Made by a program: the position numbers and the translations under genes. Positions 28,177-36,199 of a stretch of 64,000 nt of DNA are shown in pieces. This stretch comes from Thalassotalea algicola (GTDB taxonomy: Bacteria; Pseudomonadota; Gammaproteobacteria; Enterobacterales; Alteromonadaceae): positions 744,001 to 808,000 of the forward strand of contig NZ_JABBXH010000001.1 in assembly GCF_012932965.1 (NCBI RefSeq), given 5' to 3'. The notes under the pieces were generated by a model. It searched no databases, was not told where the DNA came from, and saw only the letters and a program-made list of their open reading frames with translations. How positions within the stretch are numbered: position 1 is the stretch's first letter; each line of letters begins with the position of its first letter.

Positions 28177-29277
28177 TTAACTGAGTATCACCATATCGTC
28201 GCGATGAACAATAACCTTGCTAGGACAAAAGCCAAGAATTAAGTCTATTTGGTTGCTATTTGCGCCTTTAATTTTTTCAAGATCACGGTGGCTATATTGG
28301 CTAATACCTTTGGCAATAACACGCTGATCGCTATGACTAATTAAATCGATCGAATCGCCTGCAGAAAATTGTCCACTAACACTGTTTATTCCTGAAGGCA
28401 GTAGCGATGCCCCCTTTTCGATAACCGCAGTAATTGCACCTGCATCAAGTGAGACCTTACCTGCACTTTTTAACGTATGTTTTAACCAATGCTTTTTCGC
28501 TTTTACCGGTGCTTGCTTCGCTAAAAAGTGTGTACCTGGTTTTTGGTTGGCAACCAATTGCTCAAACACTTGCGGTTTTTCACCATTGACAATAAAAGTC
28601 GCTATACCATTTTCCGTCGCTTTTTCCGCTGCTTGTATTTTGGTTTGCATACCGCCTGTTGCAATGTGATTTGTCGTACCACTTGCCATTTTATAGATGG
28701 CATCGTTGATCTCAGCGACTTCGGTTAATAATTTCGCCTCAGGATTATCTTTCGGGTTTTGATCGTACAAACCATCAACATCACTTAAAATCATTAAGCA
28801 GTCAGCTTCACTCACTAACGCAACTAAAGCTGCTAAATTGTCATTGTCGCCGACTTTCAGTTCATCCGTAGCTACCGTATCATTTTCATTGACCACAGGG
28901 ATGACACCATTTTCCAATAGTATGCGAATGGTATTTTTAATATTGATATAACGCTGACGATCTTTTAAATCGCCATGGGTTATCAATAATTGACTACAAG
29001 GCACATCAAAAAATCGCTGCCAGTTTGCCATCATTTTCATTTGCCCCACTGCAGCCATTGCTTGCTTAGTGGGGATGGAGGGATTGGGAGAGCCATGTTG
29101 TATTAATGCACGTCCAGCAGCCACGCTGCCCGATGAAACTAAGATTACCTCTTTCCCAGCACTATGACACTGGGTGATAAAGCGTGCTATTGATAGTAAG
29201 TACTTGCCGCTACAACCATTTTTTTCAGGCGCGACTAGGGCACTACCAACTTTAATGACAACACGTTGAAAATTCAT
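28177..29277 (-). CDS. proB: Glutamate 5-kinase
   Basis: A 366-residue amino-acid kinase that phosphorylates glutamate, the first and usually proline-inhibited step of proline synthesis. The N-terminal RVVIKVGSALVAP, the SSGSVAAGR and the IPVVNENDTVATDELKVGDND segments are family signatures. A C-terminal PUA domain (about 275-366) completes the usual architecture. The start at 29277 has a strong AAAGGAGGAG; the longer in-frame reading to 29334 lacks one and adds a non-conserved tail. It is upstream of proA in the same operon. Confidence 0.96.
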   Translation of the reverse strand: MNFQRVVIKVGSALVAPEKNGCSGKYLLSIARFITQCHSAGKEVILVSSGSVAAGRALIQHGSPNPSIPTKQAMAAVGQMKMMANWQRFFDVPCSQLLITHGDLKDRQRYINIKNTIRILLENGVIPVVNENDTVATDELKVGDNDNLAALVALVSEADCLMILSDVDGLYDQNPKDNPEAKLLTEVAEINDAIYKMASGTTNHIATGGMQTKIQAAEKATENGIATFIVNGEKPQVFEQLVANQKPGTHFLAKQAPVKAKKHWLKHTLKSAGKVSLDAGAITAVIEKGASLLPSGINSVSGQFSAGDSIDLISHSDQRVIAKGISQYSHRDLEKIKGANSNQIDLILGFCPSKVIVHRDDMVILS

Positions 29278-29766
29278 TGCTCCTCCTTTGTTTTCGTCTT
29301 CCATAGCATGACGTGAAAAACGCCTAAATAGCAATCATCTTTTTTACTTTTTATAAACAAAAAAGTTATTTTTAATCGGTTTAAAGCATATCCATCAAAT
29401 TAAAAGCATTTTTGACAGTTGAAAACATGAATTTTAGGCTACGAAAATCAAGGTAGCTGAAAGCATGTTTATTTAGTGACCTGTGAATATTTTATCGATT
29501 ACAGATAGAGAGCATCTATGTTGCAACAACATTGCCCAAATGAAAGTCAGACTTTTTCCATGACATGGATGTCAGTTAACTTAGTTTGAGGTATCAAAAG
29601 GTCGAAAACACTTGTTTACTATCAAATTTTATTTAATAACCAACTAACAAGTTGCCCCACTTACTATTTTTTAACCAATGATAAAAGCAATTTTCAAATT
29701 AGTCAGAAAGCCTTACAATCAAAGTTATGTAATTAAGGATTATTTCATCGAATAATAATAAGCATT
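29278..29766. other. Divergent intergenic region between proB and the acyltransferase gene
   Basis: About 490 bp of AT-rich DNA. It contains the inverted repeat TGACAT-GG-ATGTCA at 29561-29574, which could be an operator. A 23-codon ORF at 29518 has no good ribosome-binding site and is not called. No RNA gene was recognised. Confidence 0.45.
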
Positions 29767-30663
29767 ATGTTGAATTTTTTACCTGGACCAATTAAAGGTT
29801 CTATTTCGTTTTTATTATATGCAATCAATACATTATTTTGGTTAATACCAATTGTTATCTGTTCGTTTCTAAAAGCACTTGTGCCAATAAAGGGATGGCA
29901 AAAACTGTTTAGCTACCTGCTAGATCAAATGGCAAGTAACTGGGTAGCGGTTAATACCAGCATCCAAAATTTATTTACCAAAGTTAGCTACAAAGTGTCG
30001 GGCTTAGACAAATTAGGAAAGAAAGATTGGTATTTAGTACTAAGCAATCACCAAAGTTGGGTAGATATCTTAGTGCTGCAAAGGCTGTTACATGGCAAAG
30101 TGCCTTTTTTAAAATTTTTCTTAAAAAAAGAGCTAATCTACGTGCCATTTTTAGGTCTAGCTTGGTGGGCACTAGATTTTCCATTTATGAAAAGGTATAG
30201 CCAAGCATACCTTAAGAAAAATCCACATCTACTTGGTAAAGATATCGAAACTACGCGAAAGGCTTGTGAAAAGTTCAAGCATAAGCCAGTTAGTGTGATG
30301 AATTTTATTGAAGGCACTCGCTTTACAGCCGAGAAACACAAAAGACAAAAATCTCCGTTTGCCCATTTATTACGCCCAAAGGCTGGTGGTATTGCTTTTG
30401 TACTTGACGCAATGGGGCAGCACTTAACCAAAATAGTCAATGTCACTATCTATTACCCGCAAGGTATTCCAACATTTAAAGACTTCATTTATGGCAAAGT
30501 TTCTGAAATCGATGTTAATGTACAAACAATCGATATTCCCAAAGAAATAATCGGCGATTATTTTAACGACAAGCAGTTTAAACAAAACTTCCAAGCTTGG
30601 GTTAATCAATTATGGCAAGAGAAGGATAAAACCTTAGCACAAATGATTGCTGATAGGAGCTAG
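29767..30663 (+). CDS. PlsC-type acyltransferase (YihG-like)
   Basis: A 298-residue membrane-associated acyltransferase of the glycerolipid family. The catalytic HX4D is His95-Asp100 in NHQSWVD, and the acceptor-binding motif is EGTRF at about residue 180. N-terminal hydrophobic segments (residues about 12-40) anchor it. The layout matches the YihG subgroup, which acts on lysophospholipid or a related acceptor. It is followed 3 bp later by an MscS-type channel, suggesting co-transcription. The exact acyl acceptor cannot be read from sequence. Confidence 0.85.
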   Translation: MLNFLPGPIKGSISFLLYAINTLFWLIPIVICSFLKALVPIKGWQKLFSYLLDQMASNWVAVNTSIQNLFTKVSYKVSGLDKLGKKDWYLVLSNHQSWVDILVLQRLLHGKVPFLKFFLKKELIYVPFLGLAWWALDFPFMKRYSQAYLKKNPHLLGKDIETTRKACEKFKHKPVSVMNFIEGTRFTAEKHKRQKSPFAHLLRPKAGGIAFVLDAMGQHLTKIVNVTIYYPQGIPTFKDFIYGKVSEIDVNVQTIDIPKEIIGDYFNDKQFKQNFQAWVNQLWQEKDKTLAQMIADRS

Positions 30664-30666
30664 CAT

Positions 30667-31905
30667 ATGAATCAATGGATAACACAGACCCTCACTCAAC
30701 TAGGTTGGCCAAGTGCACATTTACCACTTGGTAGTCATTTAGTTGGATTTGCCGCCCTGTTATTCATTGCACTTGCTAGTCACTACATAGTGAAGCATCG
30801 AATTCTGGTGTTGATTCGAACCTTAGTAGAAAAATCTAAAAACCAATGGGACGATTTACTCGTTCAACACCAAGTATTCAGTAAAATATCGCTAATTGTT
30901 CCGTTTTTCTTACTTTTTTTATTAACACCGCTTTTATTGCCTGAGTCTTCGGCGCTTATACCTATTATTAAAGTGGCGGCACGAGTAGCAATAATTTTTC
31001 AAATTGCCCGCTGTATTTGCGCAATACTTGATGTAATAAAAAGTATTTATTTAGCAAAAGCTAAAGCTCGTTATTTACCGCTTAATGCAACCGTACAACT
31101 GATCAAGCTTGCCATTTACCTGATTGCTACAATTTTAGCAGTATCAGTTATCGTTGATCGTTCACCGATATTCTTACTTAGTGGTCTTGGCGCATTAACC
31201 GCAGTGCTGTTGTTAGTTTTCCAAGATACTATTAAAGGTTTAGTTGCAAGTATTCAAATTGCTGCCAATAAGATGGTGGCACCTGGTGATTGGGTAGAAC
31301 TACCACAATATGGCGCCGACGGTGACGTATTAGAAATTGGCTTAAACACGGTAAAAATCCAAAATTTTGATAGAACCGTAACCACTGTACCCACCTATGC
31401 GTTAATTAGCGGCTCGTTTAAAAATTGGCGCGATATGTTTAATTCTGGTGGGCGACGAATAAAGCGCGCAATTAAAGTTGATATTGCTAGTGTAAAGTTT
31501 TGCCAAAAAGAAGATATCGAACATCTTTCAAGTATCAGTTTATTAAAGCCATATTTAGCCAAGAAGTCAGAAGAAATAAACCAACATCACCAAGCAAATG
31601 GCATTAGCCCAGAAGATAAGTTAAATCAACGACAGTTAACAAATATCGGAACTTTTCGAGCTTATATTGAAGCTTATCTAGCTCAACATAAAAAAGTTCA
31701 CCATGAAATGACTTGTATGGTGAGACAATTGGCACCAACGTCAACAGGGGTACCTTTAGAACTGTATTTTTTCAGTAACGATCAAAATTGGGTAAGTTAT
31801 GAAGGCATACAAGCAGATATTTTTGATCATTTGTATGCCATTGCACCGGAGTTTGGTTTGCGAATATTCCAACACCCAACCGGCTTTGATTGGCAGAAAA
31901 ACTAA
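30667..31905 (+). CDS. MscS-family mechanosensitive channel (YbdG-like)
   Basis: A 412-residue inner-membrane channel with about five helices and a C-terminal cytoplasmic MscS vestibule. The pore-lining and beta-domain region reads LLSGLGALTAVLLLVFQDTI and VAPGDWVELPQYGADGDVLE, typical of MscS proteins. The C-terminal half, with NWRDMFNSGGRRIKRAIKVD, matches the YbdG/MscM branch rather than short MscS. Such channels respond to membrane tension or osmotic shift. The gene overlaps the convergent tesB end by 4 bp. Confidence 0.88.
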   Translation: MNQWITQTLTQLGWPSAHLPLGSHLVGFAALLFIALASHYIVKHRILVLIRTLVEKSKNQWDDLLVQHQVFSKISLIVPFFLLFLLTPLLLPESSALIPIIKVAARVAIIFQIARCICAILDVIKSIYLAKAKARYLPLNATVQLIKLAIYLIATILAVSVIVDRSPIFLLSGLGALTAVLLLVFQDTIKGLVASIQIAANKMVAPGDWVELPQYGADGDVLEIGLNTVKIQNFDRTVTTVPTYALISGSFKNWRDMFNSGGRRIKRAIKVDIASVKFCQKEDIEHLSSISLLKPYLAKKSEEINQHHQANGISPEDKLNQRQLTNIGTFRAYIEAYLAQHKKVHHEMTCMVRQLAPTSTGVPLELYFFSNDQNWVSYEGIQADIFDHLYAIAPEFGLRIFQHPTGFDWQKN

Positions 31906-32768
31906 GCTGGCTTGCGGTTTCGAATAACACCTTCTTGCATAGTCGAAGCCACTAACTCGCCTTGGCGATTGAATATTTGCCCTCGAACTAATCCTCGGCC
32001 ACTTGTCGCTGACGGACTATCAATCGAATAGAGCAGCCAATCGTCAAATCTAAACGGACGATGAAACCACATAGTGTGATCAATAGTCGCTATTTGAAAA
32101 TTTGGATTCCAGTGTGTTTGTCCGTGTGGAAAGAGCGCCGTAGGTAAGAACTGAAAATCTGAGGTATACGCCAACATATACATATGAACCCGCAAATCAT
32201 CAGGCAGGTCGCCATTGGTTTTAATCCACATATTGCATTGTGCCGGCATCTTTTCTGGACACACCCAGTTGTATTGCTCTACAGGTTTTAATTCAATTGG
32301 CTTTTCTGCGAGAAATTTACCTCTAACATTTTCTGGCAAAATATGTTGGTTAGCAAAAATGAAATCTTGATACGACGCTACATCTTCCGGAGGTGCGACA
32401 TTAGGCATCTCATCTTGATGTTCAAAGCCTGGCTCCGGCTCTTGGAAGGATGCTGTCATATAAAATATGGGCTTACCATTTTGAATAGCCTGTACACGGC
32501 GAGCACTAAAGCTTCGGCCATTACGTAGCTCTTCAACTTCGTATACCACAGGCTTGCTGGCATCTCCTGCTCTAAGGAAATATGAATGCAATGAATGTAC
32601 TAAGCGTTCTGGAGCAACCGTTTCCTGCGCTGCAGACAATGCCTGCCCCATAACTTGGCCGCCAAATAACGCTTTAAACCCTAAATCTTGGCTTTGACCT
32701 CGATATATTCCTTGCTCAATTGTTTCCAGTGAAAGTAACGATAATAAATCGTCTAGTACCTGACTCAT
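31902..32768 (-). CDS. tesB: Acyl-CoA thioesterase II
   Basis: A 288-residue double-hotdog thioesterase that hydrolyses acyl-CoA. Family features are GGQVMGQALSAAQETV, LHSYFLRAGD, FSARRVQAIQNGKPIF and the C-terminal ATIDHTMWFHRPFRFDDWLL, which includes the catalytic Asp region. Length and pattern agree with E. coli TesB (286). The start at 32768 (MSQVLDD) has AAGGG upstream; a longer in-frame reading to 32846 is not supported. It is convergent with the MscS gene and appears to be a single-gene unit. Confidence 0.95.
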   Translation of the reverse strand: MSQVLDDLLSLLSLETIEQGIYRGQSQDLGFKALFGGQVMGQALSAAQETVAPERLVHSLHSYFLRAGDASKPVVYEVEELRNGRSFSARRVQAIQNGKPIFYMTASFQEPEPGFEHQDEMPNVAPPEDVASYQDFIFANQHILPENVRGKFLAEKPIELKPVEQYNWVCPEKMPAQCNMWIKTNGDLPDDLRVHMYMLAYTSDFQFLPTALFPHGQTHWNPNFQIATIDHTMWFHRPFRFDDWLLYSIDSPSATSGRGLVRGQIFNRQGELVASTMQEGVIRNRKPA

Positions 32769-33012
32769 AACAAACCCTTTGTATTTCAACTGATAACTAT
32801 TATATAACGCTTGTCTTAATAGGAAATAGCACTTAAACAAAAACAAGCCATACTGCTCTGACCATTAGATTATCAATAATGCTAACTAGCCGTTATATTT
32901 TAATTTTTTATTATTTATACTTTTTTAGTGTTGAAATATTAATCAATGTAATATAGTGTTTCGATAATGTGGTGGTTAACCATTAACAACACAGCGTAAA
33001 TAGAGGCAGAAA

Positions 33013-33264
33013 ATGCATGCTACATCTGAACGTGAAGTGCTTTTAGAAAGAAGGCATCACGAACAAATTCAAGCTGGCTTGTGGGACCAACTTACTTTAG
33101 CCCAAAAATTTGCTGCAAGTAGCCTAACTCAGTTTGGTTATGACTTAGCATTTATAAGGGAAAGTAATACTGGCGGATTAGCCATATTATTATGCGATGG
33201 AAATGCAGCGACTATTACCGGAGATGGTGAAATTAATACGGCTCCCAAAATTCAGATTAGATAA
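33013..33264 (+). CDS. Hypothetical protein, 83 residues
   Basis: A small soluble protein with a charged N-terminal helix (SEREVLLERRHHEQIQAGLW), a helix with LAQKFAASSLTQFGYDLAFI and a short C-terminal region. AGAGG precedes the ATG and a strong terminator follows directly, so it is a credible single-gene transcript. I recognise no family. The palindrome TGGTTAACCA at 32973-32982, about 30 bp upstream of the start, may be a control site. Confidence 0.7.
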   Translation: MHATSEREVLLERRHHEQIQAGLWDQLTLAQKFAASSLTQFGYDLAFIRESNTGGLAILLCDGNAATITGDGEINTAPKIQIR

Positions 33265-33291
33265 TAAAAAAGCGCCTTTAGGCGCTTTTTT
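33265..33291. terminator. Bidirectional rho-independent terminator
   Basis: AAAAAAGCGCC-TTTA-GGCGCTTTTTT lies between the 83-residue ORF and the convergent 190-residue gene. It can serve both. Confidence 0.92.
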
Positions 33292-33306
33292 ATTATCTAT
33301 AGTTGC

Positions 33307-33879
33307 TCAACCTTGATTAAACTTCTGAAATTCTACAGTAGGCTGGGGTTGGCTAGGTTGCTTTTTTATCGGTTTAACTTTCGCTAGCTCACCTTGCTGT
33401 TCGGTAAGAAGCGCCTCCATCATCGACATAAAACCATTTAAATTATCACTCGCCCACATTCGTTTAATATGCTTCTCTTGCCCAGAGATAAACCGTAAAA
33501 ACTCTTTAAACGAACCAATTTTGTAACTTTCAAAGCACTTTTCGACAATAGGCCTTAATTTTTCTTTACCCGAAGAGCACGAGCGAAAGATAGCAGAATA
33601 GTTGTTCACGATTGGCCAAATAAGCGCCATGTCGCTGGCAATTGTCGGGGCAATTTTTTCAGCTTTTTCTTTTGTTGCATTATAGCGAAATAGATAAAAT
33701 TCAGATTGCTTTGCTGCTACAACAGCAAGTGTATCCATTAATAATTTATAATCTTTTCGAGTCTGTACGCTTTCACGCTTTTGCTGCATCAATTCATGCT
33801 GCAACCGCTCTGAGCGAAAATAAAAATATATACTAACAACAACAAATATTACGACAACGATTAATGCTAATACTATCAA
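33307..33879 (-). CDS. Hypothetical membrane-anchored protein, 190 residues
   Basis: The protein begins at TTG with a 20-residue N-terminal transmembrane helix, followed by a coiled-coil-like charged stretch (RSERLQHELMQQKRESVQTR) and a helical cytoplasmic domain with FRSCSSGKEKLRPIVEKCF. No ATG start gives the membrane helix, so TTG at 33879 is accepted. AAGG lies about 11 nt upstream. It starts about 25 bp after the end of the TPR/GGDEF-like gene on the same strand and is probably in that operon. No family was recognised. Confidence 0.65.
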   Translation of the reverse strand: MIVLALIVVVIFVVVSIYFYFRSERLQHELMQQKRESVQTRKDYKLLMDTLAVVAAKQSEFYLFRYNATKEKAEKIAPTIASDMALIWPIVNNYSAIFRSCSSGKEKLRPIVEKCFESYKIGSFKEFLRFISGQEKHIKRMWASDNLNGFMSMMEALLTEQQGELAKVKPIKKQPSQPQPTVEFQKFNQG

Positions 33880-33904
33880 CTTACTCGTACCTTAATTTTT
33901 AAAT

Positions 33905-35740
33905 TCACGACACATCACTTAAACGAGACAAAAAGATATAAGGGTCTATATCTTGTACCGTTGGCGTAGCAATAGAGAATCTTATATTAACCGAAAACTC
34001 ACCTAAGTTGGCAAAAAATCTTACTTTTAATGCCTCAATCAACTTTTCAAATTTAGCCTGCGCTTGTTCGCTAGTTTGGTGAGGGTATAACACAATATAT
34101 TCACCATCATTGATCTGCCCAGTCTGGTCAAATTCACCAACATGTTCATTAATCAATGTAGCTATCGTTTTGTTTACTTCGCCAATCACTTTTTTATTAA
34201 AACTAAACGTTAAATCCTGCCAGTTACTTATTGTCAAATAACCTACAGATAACGGATATTCATACTTACGCGCTTTTTTAAAGGCTCGATGGTAAATGTA
34301 TTTAGTTTGAGCAGGGGAAGGTAATATATAGGCAGGACGTTCTAATTGCTCATAAACATAATTTTGTTTTCTGGAACGATAAGAAAACCACTGAAGTAAT
34401 ATAATAACGGCCAATAATAAAGTGGTCATTAAAAATATAGTGACCAAGCGTTCTTGTACTACTAGGCGCTCTGAAAATTCAGTATGCGCTTCATAGCTTT
34501 CAGCTAAATCTAAGGCGATTTCTTTATTACTATTTTCGATACTTAAAGTAGATGGAGCTTGAATTGCTTTGAGTTGATTACCTTTGAAAAATTGACGTTG
34601 AAGCTCTACATATTGGTTCAACATGTCTAACGCTTTGTTAGTTTCACCCTGCTTTTGATAATGATTGGACAACAATAGATACAAGTCAATTTGACTACTT
34701 GAGACTTCTGCTATTTCCGAGATTTCTTCTGCTAGCATCAATAATTGCTGAGCAAACGTCTCTCGTTTTGTCGCATAGCTGGCCTTAGTTAAGGCAATCA
34801 ACGTACTTAAATAAGGTTTATTTAAGTTTTGCCCTTTAAATGAATTTTCTGCTTCAATCAACGCTAAATATGCTTTTTGAAAATCTTGCTGTTCTAATAA
34901 GACTTGCCCCAACCCTAACTCTGCATAAGCTCGTTTAATTGGCCAATTTTCTTGTTCTGCTATTTTCTTAACTTCCCAGTATGCATTATAGGCATCGTCA
35001 TACCTGTGAGTTGCTTTATAGCCGCCAGCCAAGTTGTAGTAGGTCGTTTCAATGCCATTTTGCTTATTAAGCGCAAATCTAAGTTTAAGAATGCGTTCAT
35101 GCATTTCTAAGGCCGTCTGATAATCCCCTAAATAATGATAGGAAATTGCAATAACTTCCAACAACTCCAAATATTCTGCGTATTGCCTATGTTGATCAAT
35201 TAGCTCTTTCACATGAACTAAATCACCATAAGCTTTTTCGCTCTCGCCGATTAAAGCGTTTGCCATTGCACGATAGCCTAAACCGAGCAGTTGATACTTA
35301 ATCAAACCGTATTCCTTGGCTTGATTAAATACTTGGTCTACAAAATGGAAAACATTGTGATATTGGCCTTTAACAAAATAACCTGCGGCTATTTTTATCT
35401 CTAAGTTCAACTGTATTTCTACTGGCAACGGGTTGTAGGTCAAGCCGTCAACGGCAAATTGGAAAGCGCGTGCAGAATCTCCCTTACTATTTGCTACTTC
35501 GGCGAGTAACACATAGGCTTGAGCAATAATTTCTTTAGGATATTGTTGACGATATTGAATGATTTCGGTGGCAAGTGTAACGACTTGTTCATAGACTAAA
35601 TCATCTTTATCCGCTTGATATAACTGACTAACCCGCTCAGTATTTTCTTTAACTATCTCACGGGTTTGTTGCGCCACGGCACTTTGGAAGAAGCCAATGC
35701 TCAACAAAATAAATAAACAGATCAAAACCTTGGCTTTCAC
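33905..35740 (-). CDS. TPR-repeat membrane protein with a degenerate GGDEF domain
   Basis: A 611-residue protein starting at GTG with AAAGGTAA upstream. It has a signal peptide (cleavage near SAVAQQ), then roughly ten helical TPR-like repeats to about residue 400, one transmembrane helix (LVTIFLMTTLLLAVIILLQW) and a C-terminal GGDEF-fold domain. The active-site loop reads INDGEYIVLY, so GGDEF is replaced by NDGEY and the enzyme is probably inactive as a diguanylate cyclase. It may act as a c-di-GMP or nucleotide sensor. It is divergent from the orphan c-di-GMP riboswitch and close to another GGDEF protein. Confidence 0.8.
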   Translation of the reverse strand: MKAKVLICLFILLSIGFFQSAVAQQTREIVKENTERVSQLYQADKDDLVYEQVVTLATEIIQYRQQYPKEIIAQAYVLLAEVANSKGDSARAFQFAVDGLTYNPLPVEIQLNLEIKIAAGYFVKGQYHNVFHFVDQVFNQAKEYGLIKYQLLGLGYRAMANALIGESEKAYGDLVHVKELIDQHRQYAEYLELLEVIAISYHYLGDYQTALEMHERILKLRFALNKQNGIETTYYNLAGGYKATHRYDDAYNAYWEVKKIAEQENWPIKRAYAELGLGQVLLEQQDFQKAYLALIEAENSFKGQNLNKPYLSTLIALTKASYATKRETFAQQLLMLAEEISEIAEVSSSQIDLYLLLSNHYQKQGETNKALDMLNQYVELQRQFFKGNQLKAIQAPSTLSIENSNKEIALDLAESYEAHTEFSERLVVQERLVTIFLMTTLLLAVIILLQWFSYRSRKQNYVYEQLERPAYILPSPAQTKYIYHRAFKKARKYEYPLSVGYLTISNWQDLTFSFNKKVIGEVNKTIATLINEHVGEFDQTGQINDGEYIVLYPHQTSEQAQAKFEKLIEALKVRFFANLGEFSVNIRFSIATPTVQDIDPYIFLSRLSDVS

Positions 35741-35849
35741 GTGGCCGTTACCTTTGCAAAAAAGTCGACAAACTCAATGCATTCTAACCCGTTGCTTAGA
35801 TTTTACCAATCGATGAATAACAGTACGAAAGCGTCGAAAAAATAAAACG

Positions 35850-35879
35850 TTTACAAGTTAAAAATCTTTATACTATAAT
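35850..35879 (+). promoter_or_regulatory. Promoter of the c-di-GMP riboswitch transcript
   Basis: TTTACA (35850-35855), an 18-bp spacer, then a perfect TATAAT (35874-35879) point rightward. The start site would fall near 35886, about 20 nt before the conserved riboswitch core. It shows that the riboswitch is transcribed on the plus strand. Confidence 0.75.
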
Positions 35880-35897
35880 GGTTACAGAGCAACTAAA

Positions 35898-35982
35898 GCT
35901 CGACAAAGGCAAATCTGGTGAAAACTAGAGACGCAAAGTTACCGGTCTAAGGGGAAACCTAGGACAGCGGAACTACCGAATT
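35898..35982 (+). ncRNA. Cyclic di-GMP-I (GEMM) riboswitch aptamer
   Basis: The conserved pieces occur in order: GGCAAA, a P1 hairpin TCTGGT-GAAA-ACTAGA with a GNRA tetraloop, GACGCAAAG, then ACCGGTCTAA (tetraloop receptor) and AGGACAGCGG with closing CTACCG. This matches the GEMM-I consensus closely. It would bind c-di-GMP. The host transcript runs rightward, antisense to the DUF885 gene, and no sense gene begins within 2.2 kb. The next plus-strand gene (38275) encodes a GGDEF protein. Confidence 0.93.
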
Positions 35983-36070
35983 TAGATATAGTGGGGGCTT
36001 ATCTATATTAGGTTTTTCTTAAACCTGGCAAACTCACGGTTAACTTTGCGTGTCCTTCCTTTGTTATTCT
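35983..36070 (+). promoter_or_regulatory. Putative expression platform of the c-di-GMP riboswitch
   Basis: First an AT-rich hairpin, TAGATA-N11-TATCTA, at about 35992-36014, followed by TTAGGTTTTTC. Then CGGTTAACTTTGCGT at 36037-36051 is complementary to the aptamer core at 35931-35944 (ACGCAAAGTTA exact, CCG after a one-base bulge) and is followed by a pyrimidine-rich tract. Ligand binding and this pairing would exclude each other. Confidence 0.6.
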
Positions 36071-36140
36071 TAAATCAATTAATTTCAACTTAAACAATTC
36101 CAATTTACCGTCAGCGTATTAATACATTCAGCCTTCTAGT

Positions 36141-36172
36141 AAAAACAAAGGATGACGAGCGTACTCGCCATC
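36141..36172 (-). terminator. Rho-independent terminator of the DUF885 gene
   Basis: On the minus strand GATGGCGAG-TACG-CTCGTCATC (36151-36172, one G-U pair) is followed by CTTTGTTTTT. It ends the minus-strand transcript 28 bp after the DUF885 stop. Confidence 0.85.
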
Positions 36173-36199
36173 TACCTTGCTAAAGTTGTCAGTTCAATC

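Noticed and set aside
29518-29589. A 23-codon ORF in the proB upstream region
   Set aside because: No convincing ribosome-binding site or family pattern, and composition is like the surrounding non-coding DNA.
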